A model generated the notes under the pieces. The model saw only the letters and a list, made by a program, of their open reading frames with translations, searched no databases and was not told the origin of the DNA. Below are positions 1 through 5,731 of a DNA stretch of 11,376 bases, one piece after another. The DNA lies in the NCBI GenBank assembly GCA_964472035.1, contig CAYYIT010000070.1, positions 1 to 11,376 of the forward strand, given 5' to 3'. The translations under genes and the position numbers were made by a program. Numbering within the stretch: position 1 is the first letter of the stretch; every line of letters begins with the position of its first letter. Source of the stretch: UBA3855 sp964472035 (GTDB lineage: Bacteria; Bacillota; Clostridia; Oscillospirales; Ruminococcaceae).

Positions 1-53
1 CCAGCCCTGCGCCAGAGGCGCAGTGGCTGGACGGGACTTTTTCGACAGACTGA
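1..53 (+). CDS. 3' end of an unidentified gene, truncated by the window edge
   Basis: The frame ending at the TGA at 51-53 is open back to the window edge. It reads about 16 residues (tail PEAQWLDGTFSTD), most codons ending in G or C like the genes to the right. The stop codon's final A is the first base of a strong terminator stem, which is the expected layout for the end of a gene. Too little protein is present to name a family. The first 30 bases also form a GC-rich hairpin, so an RNA 3' end is an alternative reading. The call rests on frame, codon use and terminator position only. Confidence 0.4.
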   Translation, partial: SPAPEAQWLDGTFSTD

Positions 54-133
54 CAATCCCCCAATGCCTTCGGAAAAGGGGGATTGTTGTTTTTACTTTA
101 GAGACCGCCGGCGGAGCCGGCTTCATCTTCTCG
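53..133 (+). repeat. Two-hairpin repeat element, copy A; its first hairpin is a terminator
   Basis: Hairpin 1 pairs ACAATCCCCC (53-62) with GGGGGATTGT (78-87) around the loop AATGCCTTCGGAAAA and is followed by a T-rich run, so it looks like a rho-independent terminator for the gene ending at 53. After a spacer containing TTTACTTTA comes GAGACCGCCGG...CCGGCTTCATCTTCTCG (102-133), a second hairpin-forming unit. The same arrangement occurs at 9952-10031 (minus strand) and 11191-11265 (plus strand). Between copies the stem bases of hairpin 1 change in a paired way while the loop stays similar, which indicates selection or descent as a structured element. Confidence 0.8.
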
Positions 134-136
134 CAT

Positions 137-172
137 GCCCCACCCCCTACCCATTGGGGAGGGGGCAGGGCA
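137..172 (+). repeat. G/C-run hairpin repeat, family E copy 1
   Basis: CCCCACCCCCTACCC is followed after ATT by GGGGAGGGGG, giving a very stable stem around 143-165 with one mismatch. The same CCCACCCCCTA start occurs at 7901 and 8954, and a related reversed copy lies at 3139-3176. It directly follows repeat copy A. No protein reading is supported. Confidence 0.65.
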
Positions 173-227
173 CCCATAGGCGTGCGTTATCTGGTGGGGC
201 AATTCTCAGGAAATTTCCACGTTTCCC

Positions 228-256
228 TTGCAATTCCACACTCTCTATGTTACAAT
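228..256 (+). promoter_or_regulatory. SigA-type promoter of the lipoprotein gene
   Basis: TTGCAA (228-233) and TACAAT (251-256) are separated by exactly 17 bp, close to the vegetative consensus. The start of transcription would fall near 262-264, immediately before the 172-bp element that starts at 266. The element would therefore be transcribed as the 5' leader of the gene at 466. Confidence 0.6.
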
Positions 257-265
257 AATAATAAA

Positions 266-437
266 GGCAACACCGCGCAAAGACCGCCTGACGGCTCAGC
301 ACGTCATCTGTTTGCATCTTTTCCGTCATCTTGCCCAAAAATTCCTTGACATACGCCAGTATGCCTGCGGAATTTTTGGATGATCTGACGAAAAATCTGC
401 TGCACATCTGACGCACTGTCCTTTGTGCGGTGTTGCC
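266..437 (-). mobile_element. MITE-like element, copy 1 (172 bp)
   Basis: The ends are inverted repeats: GGCAACACCGCGCAAAG at the left and CTTTGTGCGGTGTTGCC at the right. The element is flanked by TAAA (262-265) and TAGA (438-441), a plausible 4-bp target duplication with one changed base. The inside is also symmetric: CCAAAAATTCC and GGAATTTTTGG pair around a CATAC/GTATG hairpin, so the whole unit folds into one long imperfect hairpin. It matches the element at 4444-4615 in reverse orientation with the same length and 4 differences in 172 bases. It encodes no transposase, so it would need one supplied in trans. It lies between the promoter at 228-256 and the ribosome binding site at 452. Confidence 0.9.
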
Positions 438-465
438 TAGATAATAATGATGGGGGTGCTTTCAC

Positions 466-1491
466 ATGAAGTATATCGGCAGGGCGGCCGCACTGCTGCT
501 CACGGCAGCAATGCTCTGCACGGGCAGCGGCTGCAAGGAAAAGGAACCGCCGGTCTATGAAGAGATCGTTACGCAATTCATGGACGCGGTGAAGGACGAG
601 AACGAAAAACGAATGCTCCGCGCGCTCGGCGACGACGTGTATTTCGACAGCGTCAGAAAGATCTACAATGCGGATCCCGATTTCTACCGCGCCATGGGCT
701 ATGAGGATGCGGAACAGTACGCGGAGGAATCCTTCGCACTCTGGTTCAAGGAACTGACGCATCACATGAAGAAATTCAACTACAGCGTGGATCTTGCGCA
801 GCCGCTCGATGCATCGGGACTGTCGCAGCTCAAGGCGTCCCTTCCGCCTGCGCAGTGCGAGGCAAAGCCCGAGGAGGCGTATGATATTTCGCTTTTCTGC
901 GAGACAAAGGACGAGGATTCCACGGTGCTGCTCGGCATGGTGGAGGACTTCTACGCGGTGCGTGACGGCGAGGAGTGGTATGTGGTGCTGCCCTCCCTGA
1001 CGCTGATCGAAAAGCCCCATCTGCGGCCGGCATACAATTTCCTCATGGCGGTAAAGCAGAACGACCTGACGCTTCTGACGCAGGACGAGAGCCTTGCGCT
1101 CTTTATGACCTGCTATGAGGAATCCGTCGAGAAGATCATCATGGATCTGATCGATGCCGGCATCTACGACGACTGGCGGCAGGCGATGTACTACCTCGAG
1201 GTGGATACGGCGCAGGAGCTTGCCCTGCAGATGATCGAGGAATCCCTGTATGAAAGCAGTGAAAGCGGCGGCGATTTCGAATTCACCTTCGGCGAGGCGG
1301 TGCTGCTCGAGGAGGAGGAGCTTGCCGAGCGTCTGGAGGAAAGCGATTTCGGCTATATCGAGATGATCCCCGAGGTGGAGGAGGCCTACGATATCGAGGT
1401 CATCACCGGAGCCCTCACCAGCGGCGACATCCCCGAACACATGATCGTCGGTTATGTGGACAACACCTGGCAGCTGCTTTGGAATGAGTAA
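466..1491 (+). CDS. Exported lipoprotein of unknown function
   Basis: The 341-residue product has a basic start (MKYIGR), a hydrophobic core and a lipobox-like end with Cys23 (TGSGC), so it should be lipid-anchored on the outer face of the membrane. GGGGG at 452-456 lies 9 nt before the ATG. The mature protein is very acidic and I do not recognise a named family. It seems to contain two similar halves: about 30-185, ending in DGEEWYVVLP, and about 190-341, ending in DNTWQLLW. Each begins with a helix of the type YEEIVTQFMDAVK / YNFLMAVKQND. This suggests two tandem NTF2-like (DUF4878-type) domains, which is inference from pattern only. The gene has its own promoter, with a MITE-like element in its leader, and is followed by the dockerin-serpin after 144 bp. 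A functional link between the two is not shown. Confidence 0.85.
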   Translation: MKYIGRAAALLLTAAMLCTGSGCKEKEPPVYEEIVTQFMDAVKDENEKRMLRALGDDVYFDSVRKIYNADPDFYRAMGYEDAEQYAEESFALWFKELTHHMKKFNYSVDLAQPLDASGLSQLKASLPPAQCEAKPEEAYDISLFCETKDEDSTVLLGMVEDFYAVRDGEEWYVVLPSLTLIEKPHLRPAYNFLMAVKQNDLTLLTQDESLALFMTCYEESVEKIIMDLIDAGIYDDWRQAMYYLEVDTAQELALQMIEESLYESSESGGDFEFTFGEAVLLEEEELAERLEESDFGYIEMIPEVEEAYDIEVITGALTSGDIPEHMIVGYVDNTWQLLWNE

Positions 1492-1635
1492 ATCGTAAAT
1501 CACCTCCGTCATTCGCACAATCACCAAAAACCATACCCCGTTTTTGTGCAGAACGGAGAAAACCGCGGAAACGTCCAATATTTTCCGTGCTGCGTTGTTA
1601 TATAAGTGCCATACACCAAATGATGAAAGGAGAAG

Positions 1636-3090
1636 ATGATGATGACCAGAAAACGAATCGCGTGCATCCTGCTTGCGGCAGGACTGCTCGTACCCACGGC
1701 GGCATCCGCTGCCTTCACGATGGGTGACCTCAACGGCGACGGCGTGGTCAACGGCTTTGACCTCGCCATCATGAAGAAGACCATGCAGGACGATTCCGCG
1801 CCGGCATGCGCCGACCTCAACAACGACGACACGATGAACGCGGACGACGTTTCGCAGCTGCAGGATTACCTGCTTGGCAGATCCGAGGGCTTCGATGCGA
1901 AGCTGTCCGAGGGCTGCATCCGTCTGGAAGGCACGGCGAGCAAAACCTCGGGAAGCATCCCCGATGAGGATTTCCGGAGCGCGCAGATGGCGTTTTCCAC
2001 CGAGCTGTTCCAGAAGGCGACCCTGCTCACGCCCGAAGAGAATACCATGATCTCGCCGCTTTCGGTGAGCCTTGCGCTTGCCATGACGGCAAACGGCGCG
2101 GCGGGCGATACCCTTTCGGAGATGGAGGACGTCCTCGGCGGCGGCATGACCATGGATCAGCTCAACCGCTATCTGTCGTACTATGCGAAGGTACTCAAGG
2201 ATGACAGCAGAAGCACGCTGCACATCGCGGATTCCATCTGGTACCGCGATGATCCCTACCTGACGATCATGGACGAGTTCGTGAACAAGAACATTTCCTA
2301 CTATGACGCGGAGATCTACAAGGCACCCTTTGACGCGACGACCGTCGAGGACATCAATTTCTGGGTCAAGCAGAACACGAACGGCATGATCCCGAAGGTG
2401 ATCGAGGACCTCTCCCCCGACTCCATGGTGGCACTCATCAACGCCATCTGCTTTGATGCGGAGTGGAGCGTCCCCTATGAGGATTATCAGATCCAAGAAG
2501 GCACCTTCACGAATGCGCAGGGCGTCGAAGAGGACGTCGAGATGATGTACAGCTCGGAGACCGTGTTCCATGATTTCGGCAACGCCACGGGCTTTGCAAA
2601 GAATTACAATGGCAATTACCGCTTCATTGCGATCCTCCCCGAGGAGGGCATGACCGTGGACGAATGGATCGCGGAGATGGACGCGCAGGCGGTCTGCGCG
2701 GAGCTGATGGATCCCGAGTACACCATCGTTGAAACGCAGATGCCGAAGTTCAGCTACAGCACCGACCTGGAGCTGAACGATGTGCTCATGGAGATGGGTA
2801 TGCCCACGGCGTTCAGCGGAGGAATTGCAGATTTCTCGGATATGGGACTGTGCGGCGGTGAGCCGACGCTCTATATCAGCGATGTCATCCACAAGACGGA
2901 CATTACCGTGGATAAGGCCGGCACCAGGGCAGCAGCAGTGACCGCAGTGATCGTGGGTGACGCCATGGGGGCACCGCCGGAGGAGATCCGCTATGTGACG
3001 CTCGACAGACCGTTTGTGTACATGATCGTGGACAATCACGCCAATCTTCCGGTCTTTATGGGAACCCTGCAGTCCGCTGCGGCGTCCTGA
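1636..3090 (+). CDS. Secreted dockerin-bearing serpin (serine protease inhibitor)
   Basis: Serpins trap proteases by irreversible cleavage of a reactive-centre loop. The signal peptide covers residues 1-25, with cleavage likely after ASA. A type I dockerin (about 29-82) follows, with two Ca-binding repeats: GDLNGDGVVNGFDLAIMKK and ADLNNDDTMNADDVSQLQDYLLG (shown in part by D31, N33, D35, N39, D42 and D60, N62, D64, N68, D71). It should dock the protein onto a cohesin of a cellulosome scaffold. The serpin fold spans about 112-484, with ISPLSVSLALAMTANGA near its start and DRPFVYMIVD near its end. The hinge G429-T-R-A-A-A-V-T has the small residues of inhibitory serpins; the usual Glu at P13 is Arg431. 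P1 is Ala443 or Met444. AGGAG at 1628-1632 best fits the third ATG (1642) of three in a row. No convincing -35 was found upstream. Confidence 0.93.
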   Translation: MMMTRKRIACILLAAGLLVPTAASAAFTMGDLNGDGVVNGFDLAIMKKTMQDDSAPACADLNNDDTMNADDVSQLQDYLLGRSEGFDAKLSEGCIRLEGTASKTSGSIPDEDFRSAQMAFSTELFQKATLLTPEENTMISPLSVSLALAMTANGAAGDTLSEMEDVLGGGMTMDQLNRYLSYYAKVLKDDSRSTLHIADSIWYRDDPYLTIMDEFVNKNISYYDAEIYKAPFDATTVEDINFWVKQNTNGMIPKVIEDLSPDSMVALINAICFDAEWSVPYEDYQIQEGTFTNAQGVEEDVEMMYSSETVFHDFGNATGFAKNYNGNYRFIAILPEEGMTVDEWIAEMDAQAVCAELMDPEYTIVETQMPKFSYSTDLELNDVLMEMGMPTAFSGGIADFSDMGLCGGEPTLYISDVIHKTDITVDKAGTRAAAVTAVIVGDAMGAPPEEIRYVTLDRPFVYMIVDNHANLPVFMGTLQSAAAS

Positions 3091-3110
3091 TGGTAACATT
3101 CCGGCGGGTT

Positions 3111-3131
3111 TGAGGGTGCGCAGCACCCTCA
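3111..3131. repeat. Hairpin downstream of the serpin gene
   Basis: TGAGGGTGC (3111-3119) and GCACCCTCA (3123-3131) pair perfectly over 9 bp around a 3-base loop, 20 nt past the serpin stop. No T-run follows, so it may act as a transcript-end stabiliser, or as a weak terminator together with the next hairpin. A related GGGTGC/GCACCC hairpin lies at 7940-7965. Confidence 0.55.
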
Positions 3132-3138
3132 TAATATA

Positions 3139-3176
3139 GCCCCTCCCCTTGGGGAGGGGTTGGGGTGGGGCAGTCA
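3139..3176 (-). repeat. G/C-run hairpin repeat, family E copy 4 (reverse orientation)
   Basis: GCCCCTCCCC (3139-3148), TT, then GGGGAGGGG (3151-3159) forms a 9-bp perfect stem, followed by TTGGGGTGGGGCA. Read on the minus strand this begins TGCCCCACCCCAACCCC, matching the start of the copies at 137, 7901 and 8954. Confidence 0.6.
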
Positions 3177-3206
3177 TGCAGCACCCATCCAATTTCACAA
3201 TAATTT

Positions 3207-3239
3207 GAAATCTCCCCCACATACCGTGGGGGAGATTTC
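3207..3239. terminator. Perfect 14-bp hairpin between the serpin gene and yabP
   Basis: GAAATCTCCCCCAC (3207-3220) and GTGGGGGAGATTTC (3226-3239) are exact complements around the loop ATACC. It is the strongest structure in the serpin-yabP gap and ends 64 bp before the yabP start. It lacks a clean T-run on the plus strand, so it may work as a terminator or as a roadblock separating the two units. Confidence 0.55.
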
Positions 3240-3264
3240 GCTGTTCTGCCGCCGTCCCCTGCTG

Positions 3265-3273
3265 CATATACTA
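3265..3273 (+). promoter_or_regulatory. Possible mother-cell sigma -10 element before yabP
   Basis: CATATACTA fits the CATA-NNN-TA -10 pattern of SigE/SigK-type sporulation promoters and lies 30 nt before the yabP start. In Bacillus subtilis yabP and yabQ are SigE-controlled. I see no clear -35 at the expected distance, so this is a weak call. Confidence 0.3.
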
Positions 3274-3303
3274 TACCAAACCATCGCAACAGGAGGGATC
3301 CCC

Positions 3304-3585
3304 ATGCCGCAGCAGCGTACAAGCACCGCCACCCATACCCTCATCCTCGAAAACCGATCCCAGCTCTCACTCTCCGGCGTCACGGATGTCGACAGCTTCA
3401 ACGAGCGCGAGATCGTCCTCTATACCGCGCAGGGCGAGCTGACCGTCACGGGACGGGAGCTGCACATCAATGCCGTCAGCGTCGAGTCCGGCAATATGAC
3501 CGTTGAGGGCGATATCTGGGGCGTCCGGTACGGCGACCGCGACAGGCAGGGCCCCCTCTCGCTCCTTGGGAAGCTGTTCCGATGA
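3304..3585 (+). CDS. yabP: Sporulation protein YabP
   Basis: The 93-residue product matches the YabP family over its whole length: HTLILENRSQLSLSGV near the start, then DSFNEREIVLYTAQGELTV, GRELHINAVSVESG and a final EGDIWGVRYGD. YabP is made in the mother cell and is needed for normal spore coat and cortex assembly in Bacillus. AGGAGGG (3291-3297) sits 6 nt before the ATG at 3304, which fixes this start; a longer reading from 3160 would run through the hairpin at 3207-3239 and lacks a comparable site. The stop overlaps the yabQ start (ATGA), so the two genes are translationally coupled. Confidence 0.93.
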   Translation: MPQQRTSTATHTLILENRSQLSLSGVTDVDSFNEREIVLYTAQGELTVTGRELHINAVSVESGNMTVEGDIWGVRYGDRDRQGPLSLLGKLFR

Positions 3586-4055
3586 GCGCGCTGCAGATCG
3601 TTCCGGAGACCTACTTCACCGCAGGTGAGCAGCTGATGCTCTTCGGCGGTGCCTGCCTGCTCGGCATTCCGGCAGGCGTCTGCCTCGATGCGGCGCGCCT
3701 CCTGCGCCGGATGTTCCCCCACCATCCCGTGCTGACGGCGCTCGAGGACGTGGTTTTGTGCCTTGCAGCGGCATTTTTGCTGCTCGGCTACAGCTATGCC
3801 TTCGCAAGGGGCGAGTTCCGCGTGTATTACGCCGTCGGCTGCCTGCTCGGACTCATCCTCTATGAATGTACCATCGGCAGAGCTGTGGTCGGGCTTCTGG
3901 CAGGGATCCTCCGTCTGCCCTGCTGGATATGTAAAAAAGTATTCCTCAGTTTTGTAGGAAGTGCCAAAAAATCAGATAATACAAAGAAAAATGACAAAAA
4001 TCCCTTGCAAGAACAGGGTGAAATGGTGTATAATAATAGAATAAAAACGTTGTGA
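3582..4055 (+). CDS. yabQ: Sporulation membrane protein YabQ
   Basis: The 157-residue product has three to four membrane helices (about 15-34, 51-71, 80-97 and 99-114) and the family signature around ALEDVVLCLAAAFLLL and GEFRVYYAVGCLLGLILYE. YabQ is an integral protein of the membranes surrounding the forespore and is required for cortex formation. Its ATG overlaps the yabP stop by 4 nt. After about residue 126 the protein changes to a hydrophilic Lys/Asn/Gln tail encoded by AT-rich DNA; that stretch also carries the promoter for divIC, so the tail is probably constrained by the promoter rather than by protein function. Confidence 0.92.
   Translation: MSALQIVPETYFTAGEQLMLFGGACLLGIPAGVCLDAARLLRRMFPHHPVLTALEDVVLCLAAAFLLLGYSYAFARGEFRVYYAVGCLLGLILYECTIGRAVVGLLAGILRLPCWICKKVFLSFVGSAKKSDNTKKNDKNPLQEQGEMVYNNRIKTL
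4005..4034 (+). promoter_or_regulatory. Promoter of divIC inside the 3' end of yabQ
   Basis: TTGCAA (4005-4010) and TATAAT (4029-4034) are 18 bp apart, giving a strong vegetative promoter that would let divIC be expressed independently of the sporulation genes. In its leader, GACCATC (4054-4060) can pair with GATGGTC (4075-4081), a weak hairpin. Confidence 0.7.
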
Positions 4056-4108
4056 CCATCCGAGAAACAAAAATGATGGTCCATAATTGCTAAAGAAGGG
4101 AAACAGCA

Positions 4109-4423
4109 ATGCCAAAGGTACAGAAATTAAACAATCAGTTCGGACCCGTTTTCCTTATGCTGGTTAAAATCGCAGTGATCATCATCATCGGATTTGCCGT
4201 GGTGTCCATCGTCAGCATGCAGAATTCGATCGAACAGAAGAAGCAGGAAAAGATCGCGCTGCAGGAAGAGATCGATGTGATCACTGCGGAAAACGAGGAG
4301 CTGAATGATATCCTGCAGTCCGAGGATATCAGCCGGTATATGGAGAAGCTCGCAGTGGAAAACGGCAGCTATTCCTATGCGTATCCGGACGAGCGCCGTT
4401 ATTACGATACTTCCCGTGACTGA
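4109..4423 (+). CDS. divIC: Septum formation initiator, DivIC/FtsB family
   Basis: The 104-residue bitopic protein has a short cytoplasmic start (1-13), one membrane helix (about 14-36) and an extracellular coiled coil (about 38-75: SIEQKKQEKIALQEEIDVITAENEEL, heptad-like). It ends with the family's short conserved segment around DISRYMEKLAVENGSYSYAYPDE. DivIC works with FtsL and DivIB (FtsQ-like) in the divisome at the septum. AGAAGGGAAA upstream serves as ribosome binding site. The order yabP-yabQ-divIC-yabR is the one found in Bacillus, which supports the name. A -10 box for the next gene begins 9 nt after the stop. Confidence 0.9.
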   Translation: MPKVQKLNNQFGPVFLMLVKIAVIIIIGFAVVSIVSMQNSIEQKKQEKIALQEEIDVITAENEELNDILQSEDISRYMEKLAVENGSYSYAYPDERRYYDTSRD

Positions 4424-4431
4424 TTCACGGA

Positions 4432-4437
4432 TATAAT
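4432..4437 (+). promoter_or_regulatory. -10 box upstream of yabR and of MITE copy 2
   Basis: A perfect TATAAT lies 2 bp before the TCAA target duplication of the mobile element. The -35 is poor: TTCCCG at 4411 gives only a 15-bp spacer. If active, transcription would start at the edge of the element, making it the yabR leader. Confidence 0.4.
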
Positions 4438-4443
4438 TTTCAA

Positions 4444-4615
4444 GGCAATACCGCACAAAGGACAGTGCGTCAGATGTGCAGCAGATTTTTCGTCAGATGA
4501 TCCAAAAATTCCGCAGGCATACTGCCGTATGTCAAGGAATTTTTGGGCGAGATGACGGAAAAGATGCAAACAGATGACGTGCTGAGCCGTCAGGCGGTCT
4601 TTGCGCGGTGTTGCC
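4444..4615 (+). mobile_element. MITE-like element, copy 2 (172 bp)
   Basis: It begins GGCAATACCGCACAAAG and ends CTTTGCGCGGTGTTGCC, so the terminal inverted repeats differ from perfect by two bases. It is flanked by an exact 4-bp duplication, TCAA (4440-4443 and 4616-4619). The body is 98% identical to the reverse complement of 266-437, with 4 substitutions and no gaps. The near-full-length self-complementarity and lack of a gene mark it as a non-autonomous transposable element. It separates divIC from yabR, which are adjacent in Bacillus. Confidence 0.92.
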
Positions 4616-4645
4616 TCAAACTAAGAAGCAGGGGGCTTTCAGTGT

Positions 4646-5101
4646 ATGCAGCTGGAAATCGGTAAAATCTACGAAGGTAAAGTCAAAGGAATCACAAACT
4701 ACGGTGCATTTGTCGAGGTGCCTGTGGAGGGCGGCAAGCCCATCACCGGCATGGTACATATCTCCGAGGTAGCCAACACTTATGTTGCTGAGATCCGCGA
4801 GTTCCTCAAGGAGGAGCAGGACGTCAAGGTCAAGGTGCTGCAGATCAACGAGCAGGGCAAGATCAGCATGTCCATCAAGAAGGCACTGCCTGCTGAGGAA
4901 AAGCCCGCACCGCAGAAGCGTCCGTTCAAGAAGCCCGAGCGCGAGAAGGGCATCGTCTGGGAGCCGAAGCCCCAGAAGCCTGCGGGAGAGCTGACCTTTG
5001 AGGATATGATGAGCCGCTTCAAGCAGAACAGCGAGGAGCGTATGTGCGACCTCAAGCGCAACACCGACAGAAAGAACGGCTCCAGAAGACGTTCCCGATA
5101 A
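4646..5101 (+). CDS. yabR: S1-domain RNA-binding protein, YabR/GSP13 type
   Basis: Residues 1-80 form one S1 (OB-fold) RNA-binding domain, with GKIYEGKVKGITNYGAFVEV, GMVHISEV, and the closing strand QGKISMSIKKAL. A Lys/Pro-rich linker (about 82-115) follows, then a conserved tail with LTFEDMMSRFKQNSEERMCDLKRN and a very basic end, suiting nucleic-acid binding. Relatives such as Bacillus YabR and general stress protein 13 associate with RNA or ribosomes; the exact role is unclear. GGGGG at 4631-4635 lies 10 nt before the ATG. A MITE-like element occupies most of the upstream gap, and a strong terminator ends the transcript 10 nt after the stop. Confidence 0.9.
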   Translation: MQLEIGKIYEGKVKGITNYGAFVEVPVEGGKPITGMVHISEVANTYVAEIREFLKEEQDVKVKVLQINEQGKISMSIKKALPAEEKPAPQKRPFKKPEREKGIVWEPKPQKPAGELTFEDMMSRFKQNSEERMCDLKRNTDRKNGSRRRSR

Positions 5102-5110
5102 CGATGCAGC

Positions 5111-5137
5111 ACTCCGCAGGTTTCTGCGGAGTTTTTT
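5111..5137 (+). terminator. Rho-independent terminator after yabR
   Basis: ACTCCGCAG (5111-5119) pairs with CTGCGGAGT (5124-5132) around GTTT, and six T's follow. It closes the divIC-yabR unit. Confidence 0.93.
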
Positions 5138-5197
5138 GCCCCAGTCCTTTCCATCTGCGGTTTTTTTAAAATTTCCCCGAAACCGCGAAATTCCCTA

Positions 5198-5226
5198 TTG
5201 ACAAGGCGTGGAAAATGTGATATAAT
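5198..5226 (+). promoter_or_regulatory. Consensus promoter of secG
   Basis: TTGACA (5198-5203) and TATAAT (5221-5226) are both perfect hexamers with a 17-bp spacer, and TGA directly before the -10 gives an extended -10. This is the strongest vegetative promoter in the window, as suits an essential export gene. Confidence 0.95.
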
Positions 5227-5282
5227 GAAACTAATTCTGAAAATAGCATATTGCATATAAAGAAAAGGAGCGAAAACGAATT

Positions 5283-5666
5283 ATGCAGTCCATGGAAATT
5301 TATGAGATCATCTGCGGTGCTTTGATACTGCTGTTTAGCCTGCTGATCGTGATCCTGTGTATGATGCAGGACAACAAGACCCAGCAGAATATGACCTCCG
5401 CCCTCGGCGGCGGCAGCAACGATTCTTTCTACGGAAAGAACGAGGGCAGAACCAGAGAGGCAATGCTCGCAAAGCTGACCAGAAACCTCGGTGTACTCAT
5501 GTTTGTGCTGATCATTGCTGTCAGCCTTGCCATTCCGTGCATCACAGCACTTGCAAAGTCCGATGACAAGTCCACAAACACCACCACTCCCACTCAGGCA
5601 GCGACCCAGGCAGCAACTCAGGCAGCTACCACTGCTGATTCCGCAGCTGAAACCGCAGCGGAGTAA
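5283..5666 (+). CDS. secG: Preprotein translocase subunit SecG
   Basis: SecG is the small accessory subunit of the SecYEG channel in the cytoplasmic membrane. The 127-residue product has two membrane helices (about 8-28 and 69-90) and between them the family hallmark SALGGG...FYGKNEGRTREAMLAKLTRNL (39-69). AAGGAG at 5265-5270 supports the ATG at 5283 over the one at 5292. Beyond the usual SecG length it carries a Thr/Ala/Gln-rich tail (about 91-127) with three tandem TQAA units and acidic residues, low complexity and probably disordered. A promoter upstream and a terminator downstream delimit it; rnr follows, as in many Bacillota. Confidence 0.95.
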   Translation: MQSMEIYEIICGALILLFSLLIVILCMMQDNKTQQNMTSALGGGSNDSFYGKNEGRTREAMLAKLTRNLGVLMFVLIIAVSLAIPCITALAKSDDKSTNTTTPTQAATQAATQAATTADSAAETAAE

Positions 5667-5677
5667 TCCACAACACC

Positions 5678-5713
5678 AAAGACCCTGCGTTCCGTCGAAC
5701 ACAGGGTCTTTTC
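5678..5713 (+). terminator. Terminator or attenuator between secG and rnr
   Basis: AAAGACCCTG (5678-5687) pairs with CAGGGTCTTT (5702-5711). GTTC/GAAC extends the stem inside after one mismatch, and TTTTCTTT follows. As no separate rnr promoter is visible in the short gap, rnr is probably expressed by partial readthrough. Confidence 0.85.
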
Positions 5714-5731
5714 TTTACAAAGGAGTAAATT

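Noticed and set aside
1..30. GC-rich hairpin at the window start as the end of a non-coding RNA
   Set aside because: The stem has a bulge, no T-run of its own, and the frame through it ends exactly at the terminator, so a coding 3' end is the simpler reading.
346..376. TTGACA inside MITE copy 1 as an outward promoter driving the lipoprotein gene
   Set aside because: No acceptable -10 hexamer lies 16-19 bp downstream, and the hexamer falls at the edge of the central hairpin.
1574..1606. Vegetative promoter for the serpin gene around TATAAG at 1601
   Set aside because: No -35-like hexamer at a normal distance; the gene may be read from the lipoprotein promoter or use another sigma factor.
304..3267. 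A very long open frame (987 codons) on the minus strand opposite the lipoprotein and serpin genes
   Set aside because: The translation is His/Arg/Leu-rich without any known domain, and the plus strand holds two clear genes with ribosome binding sites. It is the usual antisense shadow of GC-rich codon use.
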